Positions 1-6,368 of a stretch of DNA of 33,094 nucleotides are shown piece after piece. The DNA lies in IMG/VR virus record IMGVR_UViG_3300043411_001180, positions 1 through 33,094 of that record; one strand, written 5' to 3'. This DNA comes from a virus. The notes under the pieces were generated by a model. The model saw only the letters and a program-made list of their open reading frames with translations. It was not told where the DNA came from and made no database searches. The position numbers were made by a program, and so were the translations under genes. Every line of letters begins with the position of its first letter. Within the stretch, counting starts at the first letter, position 1.

Positions 1-94
1 TGGTCTTTTTCTGTGTGTAGCATATTTTATGTGGCGTAATGCCCTGATTATGTTGCTCTAATTATCAGATCTAAGCGTCTGATTGCACAAGTCT

Positions 95-108
95 ACCATA
101 GCTATGGT
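95..108. promoter_or_regulatory. Palindromic operator ACCATAGCTATGGT, copy 1
   Basis: This is a perfect 14-bp palindrome. The identical 14-mer occurs once more in the window, at 5939-5952, inside the spacer of a strong promoter. Two identical copies, both outside genes, are best explained as binding sites of one dimeric repressor. This copy lies just upstream of a weak leftward promoter candidate (61-90). Confidence 0.6.
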
Positions 109-118
109 TATCTGCAAC

Positions 119-127
119 TGTGGATAA
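119..127 (-). promoter_or_regulatory. DnaA-box-like 9-mer TTATCCACA
   Basis: The plus strand reads TGTGGATAA, the exact reverse complement of the bacterial consensus DnaA box TTATCCACA. It lies just downstream of the HNH gene. One-mismatch relatives occur in the intergenic regions at 5964, 9374, 9386 and 11328. DnaA binding itself is inferred. Confidence 0.4.
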
Positions 128-418
128 TTAGTGGATATCGTTTTCTCTATGCCAGTTGCGGTGATGTTTTTCACACAAGAATAAAATTTCAGCCGGGTAC
201 TCATAGTCAAGATGATGCACTTGCGTTTTCTTACTGCCACACACTTCACATGGCATCACTTGAATCTCGCCAGCCTTGATCAATTTCCTTGTTTCATAAC
301 GACATTTATCCTTCTTTATAGACGAAATAGACAGCTTTTGTTGTCTTTCCATCACACGGTTACGAACACGCCAGTACAGGTCATTTTGGGCTTCTAGGCG
401 CTCGATTAAGTCACTCAT
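128..418 (-). CDS. HNH endonuclease family protein
   Basis: This 96-residue protein carries a C-terminal zinc-bound HNH/beta-beta-alpha motif: CEVC at 57-60, VHHLDY with His68/His69, and C82-x2-H85, H86, H90. Small phage HNH proteins of this type act as nicking or homing-like endonucleases, or help packaging terminases. The position at the distal end of a leftward nuclease/helicase operon, far from the terminase genes, favours a DNA-metabolism or free-standing nuclease role. I chose the ATG at 418 rather than the GTG six bases upstream, because TATAAT sits exactly 8 bases before it and AGGTGG also precedes it. The N-terminal half is basic and helical with no recognised domain. The family call is firm and the biological role is not known. 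Confidence 0.8.
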   Translation of the reverse strand: MSDLIERLEAQNDLYWRVRNRVMERQQKLSISSIKKDKCRYETRKLIKAGEIQVMPCEVCGSKKTQVHHLDYEYPAEILFLCEKHHRNWHRENDIH

Positions 419-426
419 TACCACCT

Positions 427-432
427 ATTATA
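427..432 (-). promoter_or_regulatory. -10 box of a possible leaderless promoter for the HNH gene
   Basis: On the minus strand TATAAT is followed by 8 bases (AGGTGGTA) and then the ATG at 418. This is the same box-to-start distance seen at other unit starts in this window. No TGn extension is present, and AGGTGG could also be a ribosome binding site, so the call is tentative. Confidence 0.4.
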
Positions 433-435
433 TTC

Positions 436-1209
436 CTATAAGTGCTTACTGGAAATCAGCGCAATGGCTTTTTTGAAATCATTCCCTTCAAGCGAATACT
501 TTTTCCAACCGTCACACCAATTGAATATGTCAATACCTTCCACTTTCCAGCCGGATAGTTCGAGTAAGAATGCATAGAACGATAGCTGAAGAAAGTTTTT
601 TGCCAGCTTGTTAGATCCTAAGAATGCGAATGGCGCTTTCAGTTCTTTATTTTCAACCAAGATATCAAACGTGATTTTATAGTCACGAATGCGACACGTT
701 TTCTTCTTACGGTCCAAGATTAAGAGATCATCTATCTGACCAGCCAGACCTTTCTTGTGACACGACACACATGCTTCCTGAAAGCTTTCGCCACTTTGCC
801 TGATCACATTCAGTGAGGTGATCAGTTCTTGCAAGAATGGGTGATTCGGCATGGCGGCATTCTTATCTTTGCCAGCCGCCTTTTGGATTTTTGCACCTAG
901 CTTTTCATTTTTGTAGTAGTGTTCCAGCACAGCGTGAATAGCAGTTCCAAAGCCTGAAGCCGCCAAACCGTTACTGTCCCATAGGTTCAAAATATCGTCT
1001 TGATCAATGCCCCACTTTCGACTGCATGTGCCACTCATACGAGCGCTATCAAATTCGATTTCGTATTCTTTGACGAATGGTGATGCTGATTTCAATATCT
1101 TTCCTTTGTAGTTATACACGTGTTCAACCACATCAAATTCAATTTCAATACCTTCATTGAAAGACTTCAGCAATTCAACATTTGGCGGTAGTTCTTTATG
1201 TACGCCCAT
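436..1209 (-). CDS. PD-(D/E)XK nuclease (RecB/Cas4-like exonuclease fold)
   Basis: The 257-residue product shows the ordered signature of RecB-type PD-(D/E)XK nucleases: GTAIHAVLEHYY with His92, Glu145 ahead of a GQIDDLL strand (Asp160), IRDYKI giving the Asp176-x-Lys178 pair, and a QLSFYAFLLE helix (the QxxxY motif, Q208/Y212). In phages these enzymes process DNA ends for recombination or degrade host DNA. It overlaps the upstream DnaQ-like exonuclease gene by 14 bases, so the two are probably translationally coupled. Three cysteines (147, 150, 172) recall Cas4-type iron-sulphur clusters, but the pattern is incomplete and I do not claim a cluster. No single-strand annealing partner was recognised nearby. 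Confidence 0.82.
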   Translation of the reverse strand: MGVHKELPPNVELLKSFNEGIEIEFDVVEHVYNYKGKILKSASPFVKEYEIEFDSARMSGTCSRKWGIDQDDILNLWDSNGLAASGFGTAIHAVLEHYYKNEKLGAKIQKAAGKDKNAAMPNHPFLQELITSLNVIRQSGESFQEACVSCHKKGLAGQIDDLLILDRKKKTCRIRDYKITFDILVENKELKAPFAFLGSNKLAKNFLQLSFYAFLLELSGWKVEGIDIFNWCDGWKKYSLEGNDFKKAIALISSKHL

Positions 1210-1732
1210 AGATGAATTTATTTAGAATGTCAGCGTTACAGTGTGCGCCAGTAAGTGCATTGTGTGGTTTTGGTTCCTTTGGCAAACCAAAGTATTCAAG
1301 ACATTGGTTCAGTCCAAGTTTTGACGGTACGTCTACCCTAGCCTGAAGCATGTGGGCTTGCGTGATCGAGTGAATATCAATGATGCGATAGTTGAATGGG
1401 TTCTTCAGATCTGCACGCTTTGCCGCCGCATCAATAAAGCCCCAATCGAAGTAGCCGTTGTGTGCCACCATCAAAGGTGATTCACCTAGCCACTGAAAGA
1501 ATTTGGCGATGATCTGCGCTTCATTCTTCTTTTGCTTGGCAAATCCTTCTTTGGTGAATCCATTGATCTTCAGTGCTGTTTCGCTGATGTAGGCACCATC
1601 CCACGGCTTACATTCTTCATAGAATTTTGCGCCGCTATCCATAGCCACAGCACCAATAGAAAGGATCGAACTTTCTTTCGGGTCCAGTCCGCTGGTTTCA
1701 ACGTCTACTGCATAGTAATTACTTATTTTCAT
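1196..1732 (-). CDS. DnaQ-like 3'-5' exonuclease (DEDDh)
   Basis: This is a 178-residue RNase T/DnaQ superfamily protein. All motifs are present: ExoI AVDVETSGL (Asp10, Glu12), ExoII MVAHNGYFDWGF (Asn92, Asp96), and ExoIII HNALTGAHCNADI with the catalytic His157 and Asp168, making it the DEDDh type. Stand-alone phage enzymes of this class proofread or trim 3' ends of DNA or RNA. It is a single-domain protein without a polymerase. It sits in a nuclease/helicase block and overlaps both neighbours by 14 bases. The substrate cannot be decided from sequence. Confidence 0.88.
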   Translation of the reverse strand: MKISNYYAVDVETSGLDPKESSILSIGAVAMDSGAKFYEECKPWDGAYISETALKINGFTKEGFAKQKKNEAQIIAKFFQWLGESPLMVAHNGYFDWGFIDAAAKRADLKNPFNYRIIDIHSITQAHMLQARVDVPSKLGLNQCLEYFGLPKEPKPHNALTGAHCNADILNKFIYGRT

Positions 1733-1883
1733 TTTTCTTAGGAAGTGACTTCACTTTGATTGATAAGTTCTTTTTTATTGCCGGGCAAAAGTAGCACTTG
1801 TCATACCATGGGTCCATCGTGGGTGCAAAGTGGTGTGCGCCATGTGTACACTTTTTAGGCTTGTCTTCTTTTTCTTTCTTCAT
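1719..1883 (-). CDS. Small cysteine/histidine-rich protein (zinc-ribbon-like)
   Basis: Direct reading gives a 54-codon frame, ATG at 1883 to TAA at 1719. The product is lysine-rich with a plausible metal site: Cys12-x-His14, further histidines at 17-18, then Cys30-x2-Cys33. It fills a gap otherwise empty of genes. It overlaps the exonuclease start by 14 bases, the same overlap as the next junction, and the upstream gene end by 29 bases. Two other tiny Cys-rich genes lie nearby. Function unknown; probably a small zinc-binding protein. Confidence 0.6.
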   Translation of the reverse strand: MKKEKEDKPKKCTHGAHHFAPTMDPWYDKCYFCPAIKKNLSIKVKSLPKKNENK

Positions 1884-2271
1884 GGTAGATATCAAGGGCT
1901 TCTTTCAAGCCAACATAATGAGCTAATAATTTATAGCCAGCGTCACACGGTTCATCGTGATCAATCTGCTTAAAGATCTCTTTCCACCGATCTGAACGCC
2001 TACCACGTGCCGTCTTGTGCTGGTTATCAACCATGAAGTCAGCGTGTATATCAATGTATTCAGCTCGATCAAAATCTATATGAACCAATGCGTGCATCTG
2101 AACTGGCGCACCTTTGGTTTGCTTCTTTCTTAATAGGACATAGCCACGGTTTACATTAGGATCAAACCCAAGTGTTAAAAGGATCTCTTTTGCTGTTTTG
2201 TGTTTGACTTTGTAACCACGGAACATCCTAATATTGTACTTTGGTTTTTCTCTTACAGTGGCAACATTCAT
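1855..2271 (-). CDS. Hypothetical protein
   Basis: This 138-residue basic protein resembles no family I can name. Its C-terminal half carries a charged stretch (HADFMVDNQHKTARGRRSD) followed by a helical segment ending in RKRRQA. Two starts are possible. ATG 2271 overlaps the upstream 49-codon gene by 44 bases. ATG 2226 (residue 16) lies one base after that gene's stop and would match the tight junctions elsewhere in the operon. The overall basic charge would fit nucleic-acid contact, but that is only inference. Confidence 0.65.
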   Translation of the reverse strand: MNVATVREKPKYNIRMFRGYKVKHKTAKEILLTLGFDPNVNRGYVLLRKKQTKGAPVQMHALVHIDFDRAEYIDIHADFMVDNQHKTARGRRSDRWKEIFKQIDHDEPCDAGYKLLAHYVGLKEALDIYHEERKRRQA

Positions 2272-2377
2272 GTATATCTGTGGGTTGTTTCTGACTAATG
2301 GTCGTACAGTTTTCTGTTAGGCACGTTTTGTATGGACAGGTCCAAAACAATTCAGTGAATCCGATTACTGTTTTCAT
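2228..2377 (-). CDS. Small six-cysteine protein (zinc-ribbon-like)
   Basis: This 49-codon frame runs from ATG 2377 to TAG 2228. Its start overlaps the stop of the metallophosphoesterase gene in an ATGA junction, a strong sign of translational coupling. Cysteines at 14, 19, 24, 38, 39 and 41 (TCPYKTC then ECCHC) suggest a compact zinc-binding fold. It fills the gap before the next gene. Function unknown. Confidence 0.6.
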   Translation of the reverse strand: MKTVIGFTELFWTCPYKTCLTENCTTISQKQPTDIHECCHCKRKTKVQY

Positions 2378-2898
2378 TGCAATATCTTTTCGAGATCCAC
2401 TGGCATGAACCTGTGTGTTTCAGGCGCACAATCGTAGTGGTAGCCAGCCTTGTAGCCTTCAACAGCCCTGTGTGAGTAGTTACCACCGCCATGCAAGTGA
2501 CCATGGATATTCATTACAGGATGGTAGTACAAAGTTGTGTTGGTATCTTCAGGCAAAATTGGCATGTGGCTGAACATAAGTTCACGACCAAATAACCGCA
2601 TCTGTGCGAATTCCATGACGGAATCCCAGCCGTGGTCCAAGTACCAGTTGTAGCTTTTATTATCGTGATTGCCACGAATCAGGATCTTCTTTTTGAAGCG
2701 ATCACCAAGCGTTTTCATCAGGATGCCATGCCAGTATTCATCCTTGCCAATACAAATATCGCCAAGATGGATGAACATATCACCTTTAATCTTTGACAGT
2801 CCTTCAAGGATCTTGGTTTCAAATCCATCAGGTCTGTGATTGTTATTCACCAACATTTCGTGTCCGAAATGGGTATCTGCTGTGAGGTATATTTTCAT
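2374..2898 (-). CDS. Calcineurin-like metallophosphoesterase
   Basis: The 174-residue protein has every motif of the two-metal phosphoesterase core: TADTHFGH (Asp8, His10), LGDICIG (Asp47), RGNHDN (Asn77, His78), SHMP (His111) and NIHGHLHGG (His132, His134, His136). Small phage members of this family hydrolyse phosphoesters such as 2',3'-cyclic phosphates or nucleotides and may act in nucleic-acid repair or counter-defence. It is a bare catalytic domain of typical minimal length. It lies between two tiny cysteine-rich genes in the leftward operon, and its stop overlaps the next start (ATGA). The actual substrate is unknown. Confidence 0.88.
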   Translation of the reverse strand: MKIYLTADTHFGHEMLVNNNHRPDGFETKILEGLSKIKGDMFIHLGDICIGKDEYWHGILMKTLGDRFKKKILIRGNHDNKSYNWYLDHGWDSVMEFAQMRLFGRELMFSHMPILPEDTNTTLYYHPVMNIHGHLHGGGNYSHRAVEGYKAGYHYDCAPETHRFMPVDLEKILQ

Positions 2899-2907
2899 AT
2901 CTATATT

Positions 2908-3036
2908 CTAATCATTAGCTTCAAAGAAAGTGTCTTCAGAACAAGCGCCGCAACCTTCATCAAAGCCACGTAAGCCACCACAAACCTTACAAGTATTATC
3001 TTCAATCTCTTTTTTTGTGAGTTCTCGATTGCTCAT
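2908..3036 (-). CDS. Small double-CxxC zinc-ribbon protein
   Basis: This is a 42-codon frame, ATG 3036 to TAG 2908. The ATG overlaps the stop of the upstream gene as ATGA. The protein has a charged N-terminus and then Cys16-x2-Cys19 and Cys29-x2-Cys32, spaced like a four-cysteine zinc ribbon. The metal-binding pattern plus the coupled junction make it a probable real gene. Function unknown; such mini-proteins in phages are often regulators or inhibitors of host proteins. Confidence 0.65.
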   Translation of the reverse strand: MSNRELTKKEIEDNTCKVCGGLRGFDEGCGACSEDTFFEAND

Positions 3037-3260
3037 AGCCACGTTTCAACAATTACAGGATCATCCTTTTTGTCAGCCGGAACACAAACTAATCCTGAAG
3101 GCACATAATCACGTGCTTGGGTAAGTGTTTCAGCCAAATGAAATCCATCATCGAATTCATGGCTTGGCAACACTGACCCATCACCTTGCATGGTGAACAT
3201 TCGGACCACGTAGTAATCAGGGTAATCCTTTGGGTACTTATAAATGACGTAATACTTCAT
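3033..3260 (-). CDS. Hypothetical small protein
   Basis: This 75-residue protein starts with a tyrosine-rich strand (MKYYVIYKYPKDYPDYYVV) and ends in PVIVETWL. It begins one base after the stop of the Pif1-like helicase gene and shares an ATGA junction with the following 42-codon gene, so it is firmly embedded in the operon. The composition suggests a small alpha/beta fold. No membrane segment or metal site is visible and I do not recognise a family. Confidence 0.7.
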   Translation of the reverse strand: MKYYVIYKYPKDYPDYYVVRMFTMQGDGSVLPSHEFDDGFHLAETLTQARDYVPSGLVCVPADKKDDPVIVETWL

Positions 3261-3261
3261 A

Positions 3262-4497
3262 TTACATTCCTTCCTTTAGAAACTTCTTATCAATTTCCAA
3301 TACATCTTCATCCACATTCAAGAAACCTTTGGTAAGGCGACCTTGGAAGTGAACACCTTCAATTGAGCGAACACGACTGATAGCAACGTAGGCGTGACCA
3401 CATGCAAACACGTGTGACACATCAATCACCGCTTCATCAAGCGTCATGCCCTGTGACTTATGAATGGTGATGGCATACGCAAGCTTCAATGGGATCTGGC
3501 TGATCATGGCAATGACGTTCTTGTTCTTGCCGTAGCCTTCACAGTATTCCCAATCTTGAATGCCCACATCTATAGTGGCACCGTTGCGAAGTTTCACCTT
3601 TACGAATACGTCACCAAGCATCACAATTTCACCTTGCGTACCGTTCACATACGCTTTATTAAGAGCGTCATTTTTCGTGAACATCACTTTGGCACCCACT
3701 TTGAGAATCAACCGTTCAGGTGAAAGGCAATTTCCCTTCAGCATTTTTACGATTTTTTCATTACCACGTTCATCCATGACGTAGGTTTGCGGTTGTCCTT
3801 CAAGACGTTCCAGTTTTGATTCATTGATCTTGTCTACCTTAGCATTGTGCGTATCAAGACGAATGGCACCATCAAGTTCTGAAGCATCTTCAACTACCCG
3901 ACCACGGATAATTTCTTTCTGATCAGCCGTAAGCTTGCCAGCACGAATGTTTGTCAGAATGTCATTGAATACCTTTTCTGACTGGCGGTGTTGCTCATGT
4001 AAGTAACACACTTGGAAGTTCGCTTGTTCCCATGCTTCAGATGTGAAAGCAAATTCACCCTTCACTGGCGGTAGCTGAAAGAAGTCACCTACAACTACCA
4101 CCTTGATTCCACCAAACGGCTTATCGTTATTGCGTGCCGTCATAGCGAGTACTGAAACCACGTTCAGTAACTTCTTGCTTACCATTGAAATTTCATCAAT
4201 GATCAGCACTTCCGTTTTGCATAGCCGATCACGTACCCACGGATTGCTCAAAATATCTTCGACATCCTGTGCTGTGAGCGCATTATCGTCACGCACACCA
4301 GCCCATGAATGGATGGTGCTACCGCCCACGTGGACTGCGGCAATGCCTGTTGAAGCCGTCACCGCTGGTAGTATGCCGTTATCTAGGCACCATTCAATAT
4401 ACTTATTGATGGTGTACGTCTTGCCTGTTCCCGGCTGACCTGTAAGGAATACGTTTGCATCGCCCTTCAGGTATTCAAGTGCTTTGTCTTGGGTCAT
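3262..4497 (-). CDS. Pif1/RecD-like superfamily 1B DNA helicase
   Basis: The 411-residue ATPase opens directly with the helicase core. Walker A GQPGTGKT is at 20-27, and ASTGIAA and GGSTIHSWAG match Pif1 motif Ia. Walker B is LIIDEIS (Asp101, Glu102), VVGDFFQLPPV is motif III, and near the C-terminus TIHKSQGMTLD and AYVAISRV are motifs V and VI. Members unwind DNA 5' to 3' in replication and recombination. I chose the second ATG (4497) over the one at 4503. Both lie inside the end of the upstream gene. The neighbouring nucleases suggest a recombination or replication-fork role. Confidence 0.92.
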   Translation of the reverse strand: MTQDKALEYLKGDANVFLTGQPGTGKTYTINKYIEWCLDNGILPAVTASTGIAAVHVGGSTIHSWAGVRDDNALTAQDVEDILSNPWVRDRLCKTEVLIIDEISMVSKKLLNVVSVLAMTARNNDKPFGGIKVVVVGDFFQLPPVKGEFAFTSEAWEQANFQVCYLHEQHRQSEKVFNDILTNIRAGKLTADQKEIIRGRVVEDASELDGAIRLDTHNAKVDKINESKLERLEGQPQTYVMDERGNEKIVKMLKGNCLSPERLILKVGAKVMFTKNDALNKAYVNGTQGEIVMLGDVFVKVKLRNGATIDVGIQDWEYCEGYGKNKNVIAMISQIPLKLAYAITIHKSQGMTLDEAVIDVSHVFACGHAYVAISRVRSIEGVHFQGRLTKGFLNVDEDVLEIDKKFLKEGM

Positions 4498-4756
4498 GAT
4501 CAATGATAATTTTAGGTGCTTTAACCAAAATTTTGGTTGTACTAATAATTTTCACCAGCTTGAAAGTGTGCAAATAGGAACCATCCATTTCTTGCATATC
4601 GCTACTGATTTCTAAATTTCTTTCTTTCAAAAAGTTGGTGATCCCATCTAATGTTCTTGGAAGCGAATAGCCTTCTTTCTCAAGCCAATTAAACAAGAAT
4701 TCATCTAGTTTTGCTTTCTGTTCTTCTGCAATTTTTCTTTGAAGATCATCAAACAT
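4475..4756 (-). CDS. Hypothetical protein
   Basis: This 93-residue protein, taken from the ATG at 4756, overlaps the upstream gene's stop by 8 bases. A frame extending back to 4807 exists but would overlap that gene by 59 bases. The N-terminal 40 residues form a charged, probably coiled-coil helix (DLQRKIAEEQKAKLDEFL). The rest alternates hydrophobic strands, ending in a basic/acidic tail. The gene runs 23-29 bases into the helicase gene. I recognise no family. The coupling suggests a helicase-associated factor, which is only inference. Confidence 0.6.
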   Translation of the reverse strand: MFDDLQRKIAEEQKAKLDEFLFNWLEKEGYSLPRTLDGITNFLKERNLEISSDMQEMDGSYLHTFKLVKIISTTKILVKAPKIIIDHDPRQST

Positions 4757-5036
4757 ATCCCAATTTCTCGTTAGCAATTTCAACCGCCTTTTCAAGCGCT
4801 TCACCATTCATGGTAGAAAAGCCCGGAAAGATTTGAGCATCAGAATAGTTAGGCATTTTCGTGCAAGTCTTTTCACCTTCAACAAATCCCATCTGATCGT
4901 AAATGCCTACACAGTAGCCTTCCATACACGCTTCAAGACATACTTCACGACCATCTTCAGTAACGTGACTGAAGTAGTGTTGGAAAGATCCTTTTTCACC
5001 TTCACGCTTGAATGATCCGATTGTGAGTTTTTTCAT
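4749..5036 (-). CDS. Hypothetical cysteine-containing protein
   Basis: This 95-residue protein starts at ATG 5036, which shares an ATGA junction with the upstream stop; the longer open frame to 5066 would add ten residues. It carries CLEACMEGYC in the middle and a later single cysteine, but no clear zinc pattern. The order of short strands followed by a C-terminal helix (EALEKAVEIANEKLG) suggests a small alpha+beta fold. Function unknown. Confidence 0.65.
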   Translation of the reverse strand: MKKLTIGSFKREGEKGSFQHYFSHVTEDGREVCLEACMEGYCVGIYDQMGFVEGEKTCTKMPNYSDAQIFPGFSTMNGEALEKAVEIANEKLGYV

Positions 5037-5518
5037 ATGACATCGACTAATTCTGATCCATTCCAATAAATAGGTTTTAGCCCTTTACTTCTTACGTGTT
5101 CAACAGCACGTTTGAATGCTGGAATTGAAGTATCAACAGCATTGTATTTTGCACCATCGGCAAGTTCTTCTTTGGTGTAATATCTTTGATTGCGACCTGA
5201 AAGTAAGTGAGTGATTTTGAAAAAATCATCACCACACCCACCTTCAGTATTGTCACCGGCTGTAGTATCACGAAACCCTGAAAGCCGATATCCACCCAAA
5301 TGACTATCACCGCTTCTAAAGTTTTTGTGTGGCGCTTCCTTATTCCAAAACCAATCAACCGTGAAACACATTTCATTTGGATTGCTTAGGGCGATGATTG
5401 TGCCAACTGGCAATACTTGTGGATATGAACCTTTGTCAAAACAAGATTCAGCTTCTTCAATAGTTTTGTATGCTTCAAAGCACAAGGCACAATGGTAGCG
5501 GTTAATAACCTTTTCCAT
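5033..5518 (-). CDS. Hypothetical protein with N-terminal zinc-finger-like motif
   Basis: This 161-residue protein begins with a finger-like segment: YHCALC (Cys10-x2-Cys13), a helix (TIEEAE), then Cys26. It resembles the short zinc modules found at the front of many phage hypothetical proteins. The rest, including a glycine-rich GDNTEGGCGDDFF stretch, is not recognised. It lies 2 bases downstream of the first gene of this unit and shares an ATGA junction with the next. Binding of nucleic acid or protein through the finger is a guess. Confidence 0.65.
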   Translation of the reverse strand: MEKVINRYHCALCFEAYKTIEEAESCFDKGSYPQVLPVGTIIALSNPNEMCFTVDWFWNKEAPHKNFRSGDSHLGGYRLSGFRDTTAGDNTEGGCGDDFFKITHLLSGRNQRYYTKEELADGAKYNAVDTSIPAFKRAVEHVRSKGLKPIYWNGSELVDVI

Positions 5519-5520
5519 TT

Positions 5521-5883
5521 TTAGTACACTTCACCATTACTGATAAAACGATCTGGCTTCTCTACTGGCTTTGTACCAGTCACTTTGTAGTTGATGGTTT
5601 TGTGCATCCATGGTGCCTTGGTCGCTTCATTACTATTCTTGAAGTAGATGAATAGACCTTTGATCGTGTTGGCATCAAATCCACTTTCCTTCAGCTCGCT
5701 GAAGTCATAGTAAGGAACACCATCAAGTGCGCCAATACCAATCATGGAAAGAATACCTTTATCAAAGAGAATGCTTTGACCTAAGATCACCCCATTTTCA
5801 AGCACATCAAGTTCAGTAAAATCTTGAAGCTTGTCTTCAATAGTGATTGTTGCAATCACTTTCTGTTCTAAACGATAATCCAT
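5521..5883 (-). CDS. Hypothetical protein, first gene of leftward unit
   Basis: This 120-residue acidic protein (DYRLEQKVIATITIEDKL at the N-terminus) has no recognised family and no membrane or metal motifs. It is the first gene behind the strong promoter at 5932-5960. It has a leader of about 40 bases without a clear Shine-Dalgarno sequence, unlike the leaderless units elsewhere. As the promoter-proximal gene under a palindromic operator it is probably expressed early, but its role cannot be read from sequence. Confidence 0.7.
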   Translation of the reverse strand: MDYRLEQKVIATITIEDKLQDFTELDVLENGVILGQSILFDKGILSMIGIGALDGVPYYDFSELKESGFDANTIKGLFIYFKNSNEATKAPWMHKTINYKVTGTKPVEKPDRFISNGEVY

Positions 5884-5931
5884 TGTTTTTGGTCTTAATT
5901 TTATAATGAGTAACGTTCCTGTTACCTATAT

Positions 5932-5960
5932 ATTATATACCATAGCTATGGTTTTGACAA
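5932..5960 (-). promoter_or_regulatory. Sigma70-type promoter for the leftward nuclease/helicase unit
   Basis: On the minus strand TTGTCA (5955-5960), a 17-base spacer and TATAAT (5932-5937) form a near-consensus promoter directed at the gene starting at 5883. The spacer contains the palindrome ACCATAGCTATGGT (5939-5952). The -35 box overlaps the motif TTGACAACCGTTGTC (plus strand 5954-5968), which recurs at two other promoters. Strong but apparently repressible expression is the natural reading. Confidence 0.8.
5939..5952. promoter_or_regulatory. Palindromic operator ACCATAGCTATGGT, copy 2
   Basis: This perfect 14-bp palindrome lies exactly between the -35 and -10 boxes of the leftward promoter, the classic position for a repressor that blocks RNA polymerase. 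An identical copy lies at 95-108. The cognate repressor is not identified in this window; the small HTH protein at 9148-9339 is one candidate. Confidence 0.7.
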
Positions 5961-5968
5961 CCGTTGTC
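5954..5968 (+). promoter_or_regulatory. Shared motif TTGNCAACCGTTGTS, copy 1
   Basis: The 15-mer TTGACAACCGTTGTC overlaps the -35 element of the leftward promoter. Copies are present at 27917-27931 and, inverted, at 28495-28509, each at a promoter -35 region. The inner part GACAAC-C-GTTGTC is itself an inverted repeat. It is probably a binding site of a phage or host regulator; the protein is unknown. Confidence 0.55.
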
Positions 5969-5971
5969 CAC

Positions 5972-5987
5972 ACCTACAATTGTAGGT
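5972..5987. promoter_or_regulatory. 16-bp palindrome ACCTACAATTGTAGGT
   Basis: This perfect 16-bp palindrome sits upstream of the -35 box of the leftward promoter and overlaps the last codons of the gene ending at 5974. It could be an additional operator or activator site. It occurs once in the window as far as I can see. Confidence 0.45.
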
Positions 5988-6186
5988 ACAAATAGTTGGT
6001 TATTACCTTCAGATCTTTAGCATTGAATTCGTCATGCCCATATATATGCCTATCGCCACGTGACTTCATTTGCTTCACCATTTCTGTTGCCGCTTTCTTG
6101 GTAGAAAAGATAACGAATTCACCATCAACTGACTTCAGTGGTTTATTGTTCTGACAGACGATGTACTGAAAAATCATTTTAGCCAT
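5974..6186 (-). CDS. Hypothetical small protein
   Basis: This 70-residue protein starts at ATG 6186, one base after the upstream stop (TGATATG junction). An open extension to 6222 adds a hydrophobic stretch that is better explained as read-in of the neighbouring gene's bases. It is basic, with a strand-rich start (MIFQYIVCQNN) and a helix (TKKAATEMVKQMKSRG). It is the last gene of its unit, immediately before the next leftward promoter. Function unknown. Confidence 0.65.
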   Translation of the reverse strand: MAKMIFQYIVCQNNKPLKSVDGEFVIFSTKKAATEMVKQMKSRGDRHIYGHDEFNAKDLKVITNYLYLQL

Positions 6187-6187
6187 A

Positions 6188-6367
6188 TCAATCTTTACGA
6201 TCAGCAAAAGGACTATCAGCAAAGTCTTCAGTCACTTCCTTTCGCCCAAAATTATTAAGTTCACCATCACGGTTCTGTTGTGTTTCAGCCGATTCACGAT
6301 TGAACGCACCAGTCTTTTTTGGCGGTGTGTAAAGTGGCTTTGGATCTTCGAAATCAAGCAAACCCAT
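6188..6367 (-). CDS. Small hydrophilic hypothetical protein
   Basis: This 59-codon frame (ATG 6367 to TGA 6188) fills the gap between two genes with one-base TGATATG junctions on both sides. The product begins MGLLDFEDPKPLYTPPKKTG and is rich in Asp, Glu, Asn and Lys, with no fold signature, so it is probably largely disordered. The symmetric junctions make it a real gene in all likelihood. Function unknown. Confidence 0.7.
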   Translation of the reverse strand: MGLLDFEDPKPLYTPPKKTGAFNRESAETQQNRDGELNNFGRKEVTEDFADSPFADRKD

Positions 6368-6368
6368 A

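Larger units (their letters stand above)
1..127. other. Left-edge intergenic segment
   Basis: No convincing complete gene is visible here. On the minus strand a possible promoter can be read (TTGTGC at 85-90, 18-base spacer, GATAAT at 61-66). It would serve a reading frame that opens with ATG at 23 and runs off the left edge, so a leftward gene may begin here. The segment also holds a 14-bp palindrome (95-108) and a perfect DnaA-box 9-mer (119-127, minus orientation), described separately. ATCAGA and TCTGAT form a weak inverted repeat around 65-84. All of this is inference from short motifs. Confidence 0.35.

Noticed and set aside
58-249. A 63-codon frame on the minus strand over the HNH gene and the left edge
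   Set aside because: It overlaps the HNH gene in another frame and runs through the palindrome and DnaA-like box. No coding signal supports it.
436-1209. Cas4 with iron-sulphur cluster, implying a CRISPR link
   Set aside because: The nuclease motifs fit the wider PD-(D/E)XK family. The cysteines do not form the four-ligand Cas4 pattern and no CRISPR array or cas gene is present.
5954-5980. Rightward promoter TTGACA...TACAAT
   Set aside because: The spacer is only 15 bases and no rightward gene follows. The motif is better explained as an operator over the leftward -35 box and as part of a palindrome.
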